Below are positions 1 through 12,640 of a DNA stretch of 64,000 nucleotides, in pieces. Position numbers and translations under genes: made by a program. A model generated the notes under the pieces. The model was not told where the DNA came from, did no database searches, and saw only the letters and a list, made by a program, of their open reading frames with translations. Origin of the DNA: Selaginella tamariscina (lineage: Eukaryota > Streptophyta > Lycopodiopsida > Selaginellales > Selaginellaceae); assembly GCA_003024785.1 (NCBI GenBank), contig PUQB01000532.1:62001-126000 (forward strand). The letters are read 5' to 3'. Numbering within the stretch: the stretch's first letter is position 1; every line of letters starts with the position of its first letter.

Positions 1-445
1 TAAATATATACCATCTATAACTTAAATGGGAATGCATTAAGACAAGGGGATTTACACTTTTTTTATTTGTTTAACTTGTGCTGAGGTTATTACATGCAAT
101 AATATAAAAACAAATATACTTTGTAGTATGGGAAAAGACGTCCACCAAGAATTCTCGTATTTTGCTTATGTAGAAGAAGCTAGAAACAAATATGCTTTAT
201 ATGGAAAACGTTTAACACATGGAATTCACATTGTTTTCTTTTTGTCTCGTTAAGGTTTTTTTCTTTATGTCTAATTATGTGTCCACCCTACCAAGCACCC
301 TAAAACCCTAGTATTGGAATGGGGGGAGGGGGCCTTTTTTAAAAACTAGCCCTACATTGGTGTTTCCAAGTCCTCAACAAGAATTTAAGATTTTTTTTGC
401 GCAAATGCAAGTAACATTGGGTTAGGGGCAACTTCATTATAGAGT
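1..445. other. AT-rich flank without a recognisable gene
   Basis: I see no supported gene here. There is a 42-codon open frame at 128-253 and a short run of CCCTA-like repeats near 290-312. The right end runs into a decayed retrotransposon fragment. Confidence 0.5.
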
Positions 446-544
446 GAATCTAGGAAATTGAAGCCTCGGGAGCGTTCTTATCATGTCCATGATAAGGAGC
501 TACTTGCAATTCATCATAGTCTAAAAGTATGATGCCATTTTCTT
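446..544 (+). pseudogene. Ty3/gypsy RNase H fragment
   Basis: One frame reads through a typical Ty3/gypsy RNase H stretch: an E-S-R-K-L segment, then Y-H-V-H-D-K-E-L-L-A-I, then a helix ending in C-H-F-L. The usual tryptophan of the LK-x-W-R-H-Y/F-L motif is replaced by a TGA stop near 532. Only about 33 codons are recognisable, with no reverse transcriptase or integrase beside it. This is a dead fragment of a plus-strand element that is otherwise lost or lies left of the window. Confidence 0.7.
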
Positions 545-599
545 AATCTTTACAACAGTTTTAAGAATTCTAATCAAACCAACCAAACACCCAACTAGC

Positions 600-1640
600 C
601 ACAACAATTCTTATAAAGATTAAGAATTTTATAAGAATTTTTAAATTATATCAATTATTTTATTATATGATAACATAAAACAGTGTGTGTGCTTGACTAA
701 CATATATTAATACACATGATGTTATAGAGCACGTACACGACGGTCAAGACTACTCATTTATAAGAATGTCGATGTGTCCACCTATAGGAAATGTTAATAA
801 TCCTCTGTAATATATATATATATATATATAGTTTTACTTGTTAAATCTTCATATGATATATAATATTATATATAGTAAACAGGATAATATGTATGTGTGT
901 GATTGTTAATGATAATAAAACTATATATGTATATCATATCCGCCCGGACACGCACGCACACACGCACATGTTTATTTTGTAACCAAATTCAATAAGTTAG
1001 GCACAAAATGAATCTACACAGTTTGTACATAAATTTATCAAGTTTAATTAACGCATTTAACTAATTCATTAGCTTTAAACTTCAGGAAAATATGACAAAT
1101 TTGTTATATAGTTAAATTTAAAAAAGTGTTCCAACTAATCCCTTATATAAGTTTGCTTGATGTCCTTGCACAATTTATGGATTTTATCAGGTTTCCATAA
1201 TTTTAAATATGAAAAACTTATATTTATTATTGTGTTAGATAGCTCTACAAACTTTCCGCTTATACAAACATCTATTAACATATAATTACACATATGTATA
1301 AAGCACCATCAATGTGTTACAATTTATCTGGTTTAAATTGTGTGTGTGTGTGTGATAGAGAGAGTAAATCCAAGATATAAACAATATACAAGCGTATACT
1401 TATAAAATATGCATACTTATATATGACACTGCGGGAAATGACTATCTTGTAGTTTCGCGTATAGGTTTCACATTGTCATATTGTTTATTTCACCGGTCGA
1501 TGTTTATTTAAAAAATATTAAATAAAAGCATAAAATCAATTGCATACGACTGTTTTGGTAAACATGATGTGAAACAATCAATAGTGTGTGCGTGTCTAAG
1601 TGTATTTATTGTGAGAAAAAAAAAATTAAAATAAATATAT

Positions 1641-1687
<47 letters not shown>

Positions 1688-1973
1688 TATGTATTTATTT
1701 ATTTATTTACATATAGTGTTTGTGTGTTTGTATGCCGGATGTATTCAGTTTTCTGATTTTCCTTTAGCCGGTTTTAGCGTCTGCAGTTTCATATTCACTA
1801 TTTAAAGAGGCAACGCATGATTTATAAATGTCAAACTTTATAAATAATTTAATGTAATTTTGATAATACATAATTTTCTAAGAGATGACAATTCAAAACT
1901 AATTATTCACATAAGCATATATAAAGAGTTTCACAGTGCATACCTCTTGTTAAACTTTCATATCCTATCATTC

Positions 1974-2034
<61 letters not shown>

Positions 2035-2950
2035 TTTAATCATAATATTTTGGTTTGGCTAGTTGTAATGACTTTGAAACTATTAAAATATCTTGGATTT
2101 TAACAACGTATAATAATAATAAATTTTTTCGGGAGTGCAAAGTATTTATTAATTATCATAAGCTTTCTTTCAATGCAAATTTGATAATATTTTATAAAAT
2201 TTGTAATTAATGTACTGATAAAAGTTAAATTTAAAATAAGGTCTTGCTCTAGCTGTAGCGCATTCCCTTCTATTTTTTATTTAAATTTATAACATAAAAA
2301 CTACATACTATCTAATTCATTTATAAAAATAGAATTTTAATTTGTATAAGGCACTTGGAGTGCAAAGGATTGATTGCAAGATCATTATTTACTATTAGCA
2401 CAGGAAATGATAAGCTGTTAAATCCTTTCAACACTCTCCAGTTATATACAGTGTGTGCGTGTGTGTTATGTGTATATACTCAGTCATTTCTTACTGGAGC
2501 TTTACCCTTTCCCTTGAAAAAAAAATCTCTTAAGAAATGTACCATCAGGAATTTACCAAATGCTTATTTTTCGCTCATAAATATGATGAATATCATGTAT
2601 AGGGAAATGTAAGCTTGAGTGTATGCAAATGTATATCATGTATATATACATCTATAGATATATTAAATTTATTAAGTTCAATAACATATTAAGGCTAGTT
2701 CTACATAATTTAATTTTTAAAATATAGCAAATTTGTTAAATTAATGTTTTGAATAAATTTACATTTAACACAAAAGTGTTTCTTGTTCACGGCCGCTCTC
2801 ATATTTCTATTTAAATTTATAAACATAAATTAAATAATATCTTACTTTAAATAAATTAAGTAAATAAGTTTTTAATTTATATTTGAGGCAAAAGAAATGA
2901 GCTAGCTACTTGCAAGATCGTTATTTCTGATTAGCATATTCAATAAAGAG
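600..2950. repeat. Large duplicated AT-rich block, copy A
   Basis: This block aligns by eye along its whole length, in the same orientation, with 16284-19115. Anchors include the stretch around 1040-1080 (matching 16720-16765), 1549-1580 (17385-17415), 1910-1975 (17845-17900), 2200-2480 (18100-18415) and 2750-2940 (18950-19110). The copies differ mainly by (TA)n length and small indels. No coding sequence is conserved between them. Internal modules recur elsewhere in the window, so this is part of a diverged non-coding repeat family. Confidence 0.8.
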
Positions 2951-3017
2951 AAGCCAACGCCATTTTTGCATGTGTGCGTGTTTGCATATGTAGAATGACT
3001 ATATGCCCTTGTAGTGT

Positions 3018-3033
3018 GTGTTTAGATATTATC

Positions 3034-3111
<78 letters not shown>
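3018..3111. repeat. (CT)n(CA)n microsatellite
   Basis: A long CT run passes directly into a CA run. The same compound tract with the same flank recurs at 15655-15755, so it was copied as part of the larger duplication. Confidence 0.95.
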
Positions 3112-3113
<2 letters not shown>

Positions 3114-3479
3114 TTAAACTATACATATATTTTATACATTTTTAATCACCGTTCTCTGAAGTGTCATATATTATGATAGATTAACATATACTTACACGGC
3201 ATGCCATAGATGAGAATGTATATGTGGATTGGGTGCATATGGTTTATATGCATAATATACACGTACATATTTAAGCGTATACATATTACGCACACAATAG
3301 GTATAGATGACAATGTGTATGTATGTAGGTATTTGTTATGCAGTATATATATGTGTTCTTATATAATGAGTTAGTGATACGTGTAATAGTGAATTTGTTA
3401 TATAGATAAATAGAGAGAGATGAAAGAGAATGTTTTCAATAAATATAAAATGAGTTTCTATACTAAGTTTAAAGTATGT

Positions 3480-3870
3480 GTGTATTTATATGTATAAATG
3501 AAAATTTTACCATGCATATGTAAAAATATGTAAGTTTATATTAATATATATACGAATAACTGATGTTACCTACATAAACTAGGACCTTAAACTATGAATA
3601 TAGGTATATGTGATAGAAACTAACTACTCTAACTTAATATAAATATGTGAAATCTACACACACACAGCGTTTAGCCTTGAGGATTAAACATAGTTAAACA
3701 GGTCATTATTTCCTCTGCTAATCAGAAATAATGAGATTGAAAGTGTTTTTCCACACCAACTGTCTAAAATGTAAATAATCATATTTCAAAATGATCGAAA
3801 GTTATTACTAAGTTTTCTTTTCACTGATAAAGTTTTAATAAAGAAAATGTAAACTTGTTTCGGCAACTGC
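3480..3870 (-). repeat. Inverted copy of a 300-bp repeat module
   Basis: The reverse complement of this stretch matches 7490-7810 and 14060-14340. Shared landmarks are AACTTAGTAATAACTTTC, a GGTGTGGAA segment followed by TTATTTCTGATTAG, and TTTAAGGTCCTAGTTTA. It is non-coding and lies between the block A duplication and the 4.0-5.8 kb repeat. Confidence 0.8.
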
Positions 3871-4019
3871 TGATCAAGTTTTATAAATTAGCCCTGTGAG
3901 AGCTAATTATTTAAATTAAAGATAGTTATAAACATATAATTAGAGCAAAATAAAGCTCTAATTATGTCTATAATGAGCTTAGATACGACTGTGAATCATA
4001 TAGACGTTTCTTTTGTTTG

Positions 4020-5830
4020 TTTAACGACATATCAAACATGGATATATTTGAACAAGTTCTACATTCAAATATAATTTAGTTTCACATACCATCGTCCTCT
4101 TGGATAAGTTTCACATCATGTTTACCAAAACAGTATTATAAACTTATTGACATTCACACAAGTTTCACATCATGGCTTCTACATATGCAACTATTATTTG
4201 CATTTTATTTTTCTTTATTTCTTCTCTCTGAGGCCCAACTGGTCAGGTCTCAAATGGCAAACTCCACGCAGATTTCTTCTATATATATATCTGTGCGTGT
4301 GTGTGTGTTAAATTTAAAACTTATTTAGTATTTATTAATATGTGCATGTTTAAATGAAATTTGATGATATTTTTTGTTAATAGCGGTAGCCTCAAGTTTA
4401 TCAAGTTAATCAAAGATATAACAATGTTAATTACCTTGACTTGGTCCGAGGCATCAACTTTTGTAAGTATTAAATTATTCAAATGATTAAATGTTTATTT
4501 ATATTTTAGCATTAAGGCTTCTTGAACAGTAATGAATCAGTATACGACGGTATATATAAATTTACTGTTTAATTAACGGTGTAATAAACTTTTGAAATGT
4601 TTTCATCAATTGAATTACATAATCTGTCATAATTAATATTTTGACAAAGTTAAATTTGAAACAAAACTGCAGCTTATCGGTACTTGTGTTTGTTTCAATA
4701 TCTTACTAGGATGTTCTTAAAATATAATTAAAGTATAAATATATTTAAATATAAATGCATAATTAGATATAGTTCTATAAAATTAATGTCATATATAAAC
4801 AATTATAAACAGATAAATAACATATATAGTATATTGTAATATACATTGGCATATATTCATGCGCCAATTTCAAACTTCTTCTTTATGAATGATAAGAGAT
4901 ACAAACACACCTCTGTGTCCAGTTGTATTAGTATAGAAATTTTCATATATATTTAAATGCTTGTACATAATTTATATAATAAGATACAGTGAATATGCAT
5001 GTATAGGCAGTGTTACATATGTACGAGTGATATATGTTTAAATTATGGAATATTAATATTTATCCAATGAATTTGAAAGATAATAGTTGAAAAACTAATT
5101 GAAAATAGAAGCTTTTATTCATAACAAAAATATATGTACACACGCATAAGACACAAATGCACGTCCTAGCATTCCCTCTCCATCTGAGATACTTTGGTGA
5201 GTGTTATATTTAGTAACATGTAACTTACAATTGTCAAAATTTAGTTCATAAATAATTTAATGTCATTTTTATAATATATTATATTCCTCAGTTATATTTA
5301 ATATTAATATATTTCATGTATATACACATTGATATGTGCTTAAATTAAATTAGAAAATATGATATATCAAAAATAATATTCTCAAATATAATATCTCAAA
5401 ACTTTATTATTTAATTTTTTTTATACATAAATATATATATGCACATGCACATATAGAAAACACACGTGTACACATACAAATCTTGGTTTGGATTACCTTG
5501 AAGCAGATGAACTTAGTTACTGGTGATTCAATAAATTAATCAAGTAATTTAATTATATATTTAAGAATATTGTAACATTTTTAGCACGCACATGTGTGTG
5601 TCAGGTATATCTTGTAACCAAATTCAAATTAAATTAAATTTTGATTTAAAAGATGAACTCAGTCTGGGAGGCGAAGACACGGAATGAATATGGGAATTAA
5701 CAAATTTATTAAATTGAATTAGCACATAACTAATTCATTAGCTTTATAAATAATACTTCTATAAAGTGAATTTAACAAAAGAAACAAATCTGTCATAATT
5801 AATATTTAAAATAGGTTAATTTTAATATGT
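4020..5830 (+). repeat. 1.7-kb AT-rich repeat, copy A
   Basis: It aligns in direct orientation with 7960-9665. Good anchors are the GTTTCACATCATGTTTACC block (4105-4180 against 7970-8045), a GATGATATT stretch (4360-4480 against 8225-8420), the 4840-5080 segment (8730-8970), and the CTAATTCATTAGC block (5715-5760 against 9565-9600). The first 160 bp also occur inverted at 15490-15650. No coding frame is shared. Confidence 0.8.
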
Positions 5831-6151
5831 TGGTCTTTTATACCTTTAACTAAATTTATAACATAGAAAACTTAATAATACATTTCAATTAATAAAATTT
5901 TAATTTATATTAGGCCCTATTAGCATAGGAGAGTTTTATATTGGCATTATAACACAAATTTAAGTTATTAGGACGTAAAATTATGTTATAACGATTGGTG
6001 TGTAATCCGATTAAACACACACATCTTTCAGAATACATCTACGTGCGTATAATTATAATATAATGCATAGGTGCACATAAAAGGACACACAAAAGTAAAA
6101 TTCATTTCCTTTTTCTTTTCCTTTATCCTCTTTCGTAAACAGCATACTCAA

Positions 6152-6281
6152 GCAGTGATATATACCGTAATAAAAGAATACTACGGATTAGTATTAAATT
6201 AGATTAATAATTAATAAATTAATAATTAAATTAATAATTAAACATTTCCGTAGCATTTTTCGATTACGGATTTAATAACTG
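6152..6281. mobile_element. 130-bp MITE, copy 1
   Basis: The two ends are imperfect inverted repeats of about 35 bp that begin CAGT and run to the conserved inner core CTACGGA. The middle is built from repeats of ATTAATAATTAA. A near-identical element sits at 62243-62373. The flanks TACTCAA and TATTCAG are a plausible but diverged 7-bp target duplication. It encodes nothing and must have been moved by an unlinked transposase. I do not assign a superfamily. Confidence 0.75.
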
Positions 6282-7489
6282 TATTCAGTATAATGACTAC
6301 AGTGGTAATATTTGGAGATTCAACATCAGACACAAAAACTTGTGGGTGTCATACAGTTGTTGATGGTTGGCAACAATTAAATGCTTTTGATATATATAAA
6401 ATTATTATGTTTGAATAAGTTCTATTTATAAATTAATGTTTTCGTAAGGTAAATTTACAAAATTAAAGCAAATTTCTTCTCAGGCATTGTGCTGTTTAAT
6501 TTTATAACATAAGAAGCTTAATAATATCTTTCTAAATGAGTCGTTTTTAAACTATAATTATGTACACATTAGGAATCATCGGACAAATGTTCATGTTGAC
6601 GATTTTTTTATTCATGTCATGTTCTTTACAAAGTCAAAACCATTTAATTTTCATTTTGCTTCAAACATCATTAATTCATTTTATTAATGTACTACCAATT
6701 CGCATATGCATTAAATGTGTGTGGGTATATATTATCTATTAATATTGTACATATTAAGCTTAATGTTATGTTACATTATTTATTCAGGTTCAAAGCAGCT
6801 CATAAATATGATGAATATTATGTATAGAAAATGTAACCTGCATATAAATTTATTAAGTTTAACATATTTAACTAAAAGATTTACCTACATAAAGTTAATC
6901 TAACAATATAACAAATTTGTTTTGAATAAATTTAAATTTTAAACAAATTGTTTCTTCACCACATACTTTGGACATTTCTATTAAATTTATAAACCTAAAT
7001 TAAATAATATCTCACTTTAAATGAAGTAAATAAGTTTTAATTATATTTTAGGCACTGGAAAAGAAATGATTATTTCTTATTAGCATATTCAATAAAGAAT
7101 ATAACCAAACACACACTTTATGGATAGTGCGTATGAAGGAGAGATTTAGCTACTTTTATATACCCTTTTGACGTACATTTGTATCATATATAAATTAATT
7201 AAAAGTGTTGTTGTATTGAAAGCCCACAATTAATATTGTTACACATATTAGTGAAATGCGTGCAAGTATATTCATTCTAATCTGCATAGAGATATTTTAT
7301 GAGTAAATATGTGTTGCATAACGTGTTAAAGTCAAATGAATCAGGTAACGTGTAGTGTATATATATAAATTTCTTTTGTTTAATTAGCACATTTAACTAA
7401 TTATATATTTTATAAGTATATTTAATTTAGCTAGATATATTATAATTAACGTTTTCATAATGCTAATTATAAATTATAAAATTTGAACG

Positions 7490-7810
7490 AACTGTTAATC
7501 GACAACGGGAACAACTTTTTCACTAAAAGTTTATAAGTGAAAATAACTTAGTAATAACTTTCGAAACGATTCATTTTGAAATACATTTTAGAAGGCTGGT
7601 GTGGAACAACATCATTATTTCTGATTAGAAGAGGATATAATAACCTAGGTTTCACATATTCACATTAAGTTAGAGTAGTTATTTTCTTAGATCTTATATA
7701 TATAATGTTTATGTTTAAGGTCCTAGTTTATATAGGTAACATCAGTTATTCTTATGTATAGTAATATAACTTACATATATTTACATATGCATGTTAAGAA
7801 ATTCATCTAG
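7490..7810 (+). repeat. 300-bp repeat module, direct copy
   Basis: It has the same module as 14060-14340 in the same orientation, and as 3480-3870 inverted. It precedes copy B of the 1.7-kb repeat, whereas the inverted module precedes copy A. Confidence 0.75.
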
Positions 7811-7959
7811 ACATATAGAATACACACACTTTGAACGAGAGACGTACACATACCCATGTACAACATACATAATATATGCATACAGCATATATACACCAAA
7901 TCCACATAGACATTCTCATGCTATTCAAATATCTGTAATTATATGTTATTCATATTCTT

Positions 7960-9665
7960 GAATAAAGTTTCACATCATGTTTATCAAAACAGTATTGCAA
8001 ACTTATTGAGTTTCACACAAGTTTCACACCATGGCTTCTACATATGTAATTATTATTTGTATTTGTGTGTGTATATGTTGGTATTTAGTCGTACCCTTTA
8101 TTATTATATATACCTTTAATAATTTCGTAAGCAATAAATTCCGCAAAAGTCATTTATAAATGTTAGACTTTAAAACTTAATTAGTATTTAGTAATATATG
8201 TACATTAATATATCTTTAAATGAAATTTGATGATATTAGCGGTAGCCTCAAGTTTAATTTCAAATTAATCAAATCTATAACAATATATACACACGTATAT
8301 GTATGTATTTCTGAAATCATAGTTTTGAGAGAATCTTGGTTTTGCTTACACCTGTTAATTACCTTGACGGTTCCAAACTTGTCCGAGGCATCAACTTTTG
8401 TAAGTATTAAATTATTCACTTGATTAAATGTTTATATTTTAGCATTAAATTGAGGCTTTTGAACAATCCAGACACAAAATATGCAGTATATATATAAACT
8501 TACTGTTTAATTAACGCTGTCAAATATATAACTTTCTAAATGTTTTAATTAATAATTTAAATGTAAGACAGAAGTGCTTTCCCGTCGTCAGAGGCTTCGT
8601 AAATTTGTTATGTTTAAAATATAATTAAAGTTTAAATATATCTAAATATGAATATATAGTTATATAAATTAATGTCCTATATAAATAATATACACAAATA
8701 GATACTATATTTATTATATTGCAATATATATTGGCATATATTCATGCGCTCATTTTAAACTTCTACTTTACGAACGATACAAACACACATGTGTGCGTGA
8801 GTGCATATTCATTTTCATATTATGTAAATGCATATACATAATTTATATCAGTAATATGCATATTATACATCATTATACGTGTGTGTGTAAATATGTACAA
8901 GTGATATATGTTTAAATTAAATTTGAAAATGTGATTTTTCGTGTCAGTAAATTATGGAATATTAAATTTATCCAATGAATCTGAAAGATATAATTTAAAA
9001 AACTATACAAAATTTAAGAAATATTAATATAGAAGCTTTGTTCGTAAACAAAAATGCATAAGAGACGCAAATACACGTACTAACATTCCCTCGTTATCTT
9101 AGATAGTTTGCTGAAAATTCTGGTATGCTAATTCTTGAGTGTTATATTTAGCAACATGTAACTTATAATTGTCAAATAAATAATTAATGTCATTTTTATA
9201 TATTATATTCCTCAGTTATATTTAATATTAATATATTCCTTGTATATACACATTGGTTAAATTAAATTCGATAAAAAGTATATTCTCCAATAATATCTCA
9301 AAACGTATATTGATAAACTATGCACATGCACATATAAAAAACACGCGTGTACACATACAAATTTGGTTTGGATTACTTGAAGCAATTACGGTAAGTAAAT
9401 GAATTAATCAAGTTTAATTGTATAGTAAAAATATTTAACGCTTTTAGCATTTAATAGCACACACACATATGTGTGTCGGTGTCACATACGCATATCTTGT
9501 AATCAAATTAGAATTATAATAAGTTTCTTTAATGTTGAGATAAGGGAATACACAAATTTATTAAATTAATTTAGCACATAACTAATTCATTAGCTTTAAA
9601 AATAATACTATTTAATTTAAACAAACAAATTTGTTATAATTAATTTTTTTAATAAGGTTAAATTT
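7960..9665 (+). repeat. 1.7-kb AT-rich repeat, copy B
   Basis: This is the direct partner of 4020-5830 (see that entry). Divergence is spread evenly as substitutions and short indels, so the duplication is old. Short overlapping open frames on both strands near 8216-8423 are by-products of low complexity. Confidence 0.8.
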
Positions 9666-11321
9666 AAACCGATATGTTGCTCCAAGTAACTTCTTTACAC
9701 TTTCAACTAAAATTACAGCATCAAACTTAATAATATCTTTCTTAAAGTAATTCAGTTTGATGCACTGTATATATAAATATGTCATTTAAATAATTCACAA
9801 GTTCTTAAAAACATAATTAATGTTTTAGTAAGGTAAATTTATAGAATTATAAGTTAATATGAATCATTTATAAAGATACATAAGGGTCAGGTGGATTCAT
9901 GAGGAGAAATCTGCTTTAATTTACATATTAGACATCTGAAATGTGAAAGAAAATTAGCTAACTTGCAAGATCGTTATTTGTTACTCACAATATATTCGAA
10001 CAAGTTTCACATCATCGCATTGTTTAAATTTCACATTTCATATTCCTGGTTTAAGTTTGCATATTCTTAAGTGATATATTCACCAATTGAAGACGCAACA
10101 CAGAATTTATTACTTTATTTATAACATATTATTTTCCCAGTTATATTTAATATTAATAATATATATATAATATATATATATAAATATTGTGTTAAATTCA
10201 ATGATGCAAAATGATATCGATAAACTTTACTGGCTAAAATAACATAATATTAATTGAAAGCTTTTACTCATGTTTTTGATTTTTGAATACAACTGAATTG
10301 CATTGAACCAGATAAATAAATTAAATTAAATAGCTTTTTCAAATTTAATCAACGTGATTATTGCTATAATGTGACTCGGTGATTACCTCACTCGTGAAAG
10401 TAGTTAGTGCTGCTGCTAGAGTCTTGGAGACCACATTCATGACTACTATTGACTGAAAGTCGTCAAGTTCTTTGCCATTGCCTTTGCGTTCTTGAGATAA
10501 GGGAAATGAAGCTCGTTGTCAACATAAACATTATCAAGTAAATAGAAGATTTTCTCTTAGCAAGACTGACTAATTATGTGATGAAAAAGAAACCATGTGA
10601 TATAAATATAAAGAAAAGTAATCCAGTTCTATGTAAAATATGATTTGCACATGCTAGAGTATGAACAAGATTAAAATTCAGCTTCGATAATTTCAAAATC
10701 ATAATTCAGCTTTGATAATTTTCATCAAACTTAGATAACAACAAATAAAGAGTTTTATATAATTTTTCAAAATCACCCACTATACTGCAACAAGAATTAA
10801 CATTATATTAGAAGAGACTTAAATGCTAAAGGATTTGTCCACCCAGATCTGATTGTCTTTTCCTGGCACCGTGGTGGGCAATGTCCACTCTCACTTCCAT
10901 TGTGACTACACCCGCCTCTGTGTCTATGTATACCACGATTCCTAAGTCGCATAATGGCTCTTGTTGGGTCAGTTATTTATTTAGTAATAATTACTTTGTA
11001 AACCTTAGCATAGGACATTTGCATTACACCCCACCTGCACGTGTTTGTGCGATGCACAAGGACCAGTGGATGTTCCATCACTTCTTTGCACCTTTTTTTT
11101 TACTTTGCTTTGTGATTGTGATTTGTCTTGCACATAATCCGGAGCTAAATAAGGATAATTCTATGGTATTTGTGTGTAGTGTTTCTCAGCGTAAGAATGT
11201 TATAAGTCATGGTTTTCCTTTGTTGGACTTGTCTTCTATGTAGAGGTAACCCACATTCTCATTAGTAAAATGCACTTGCAAGTCTGTGTGTGCAAACTAG
11301 TTGACGGGTAAGGCTACCCAA
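9666..11321. other. AT-rich spacer, unassigned
   Basis: 9666-10330 continues the repeat mosaic. 10330-11321 is less AT-rich and holds a 120-codon open frame at 10881-11243 that resembles no family I know and has no flanking splice or promoter support. I call no gene here. Confidence 0.4.
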
Positions 11322-11330
11322 GGAAACCAT

Positions 11331-11680
11331 GGCTAGAATGCATAATACCGCCCCCCTCCTAATTATTCGCTAATTTGGGGGCGCCGCCCAAATACGGCGG
11401 TTCCCTAATTTCACCCAATGTGTATGTGTGTAAATCAGTTTTTTTAAATTAAAATTTCATAATTAATCTCTAATGTGTGTGTATATCACATGCACACATA
11501 TATTGTCCTGCTCACGTTTATTGCGCGCGTGTGTGTGCGTGTATATATATGACATGCACATATATTGTCCTGCCCACGTGTATATTATGTAATATTTCAT
11601 CTTAGGGCACCGCCATATTTGGGCGGCGCCACCAAATTAGTGACTAATTGGGGGGAGGGGCGGTATTATGCAGGTGACCC
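11331..11680. mobile_element. Mutator-like MITE with long TIRs
   Basis: The termini are long inverted repeats: 11339-11410 and 11602-11672 pair over about 70 bp with few mismatches, starting TGCATAATACCGCC. They are much more GC-rich than the surroundings. The element is bounded by a perfect 9-bp direct repeat GGAAACCAT at 11322-11330 and 11681-11689, the target-duplication size of Mutator-like elements. The roughly 190-bp interior contains a tandem copy of a segment with ATATTGTCCTGC and is non-coding. Being about 350 bp with no transposase, it is a non-autonomous MULE. Confidence 0.85.
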
Positions 11681-11690
11681 GGAAACCATG

Positions 11691-12640
11691 ATGTAAACTC
11701 ACGACATGTTAATGTGACCCATGCACTCCATCCATGACCTCCCATGCCTTCTTTAGTTGCAACACCACCTACAGGTGAGTTTTTTCCTGTAAGTTTATGA
11801 TGCTTTAGAAATAATTTCTTTGATACTTTAAAAATAATTATTGCTTCAGAAATTCTTTTGGCAGGCCATTTTACTAAACTTTCACGTTGTAAGTTGTTGT
11901 ATAAGATAAATAAAGTTTTAAGTTCAAACTAGAGTTTCAAACCATTCCCCTAATGATTATGATCTTCATAGGTCGTCCAATGTAGATAATGACATACTTA
12001 GGCAATGAAGAGATATAGAATGCATGTCAAACAATGTAGGGTACGGCATTGAGTTTGCATCAATGCCCATCTTTATTAATACGTCTTTTATACTGTTGGA
12101 TTTCAAATGCGAGGAATGGGTGTTGTAGAGACCACAACGGGCGATGCCTAATCGGACACACTCGTAACGCTGTATTCACTTGGCATGGTGGGAGTGTGAA
12201 CACTGGGCATCAACTGCTATCTACGGAGATAGTTGAGGAAGGTCAAGGCATGAACAAGACAGCATTACAGCCAATCCTCTTTTTGGATTGGACTTGGTAA
12301 ATATATTTTTTTTAACCATATATGTAACATTATTGTCAAACATTTATTTGTATATTAAGAATAATTATAATTATATTTTCTTTGTTTACCTCTTTATGCC
12401 TGTAAGTAAGTGTGTACATATGTCTCTGCTGCTTCAGCCATCCCTTCGGCCTTCAGCAAGAGATTCACACACACATACATATATATAAAGTATATATAAA
12501 ATTGTAATCAAGTTATATTTTATTATTTGTAATCAAGTTATGTTTGTCTTTACGACAACACAAATTATTGTGACATAATAATTAGAGGCTTTTGAGCAAT
12601 GCTGACACAAAATGAACCACATAAATATAAAGTTACCATT
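11691..12640. other. Unassigned intergenic DNA
   Basis: Base composition is less extreme than in the flanking repeats. An 83-codon frame at 12049-12300 and a 66-codon frame at 12288-12488 have no recognisable motif. The first could be a relic of a gene or transposon, but I cannot support a call. Confidence 0.35.

Noticed and set aside
128..253. A 42-codon frame with a stretch loosely like an RRM of SR proteins (YFAYVE...ALYGKRL)
   Set aside because: Too short, no RNP motif partner, no splice context and not supported by any longer frame.
3018..3111. Regular repeats that might suggest an array such as CRISPR
   Set aside because: Simple dinucleotide tracts in a plant nuclear context; no spacer structure.
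10385..10530. Minus-strand exon-like segment with a GAG|GTAATC donor and about 50 open codons
   Set aside because: No acceptor or partner exon and no recognisable protein similarity; chance is likely.
10881..11243. 120-codon plus-strand frame
   Set aside because: No motif, no promoter or splice support; composition like the surrounding spacer.
12049..12300. 83-codon plus-strand frame in less AT-rich DNA
   Set aside because: No similarity recognised and no gene context; possibly a relic but unsupported.
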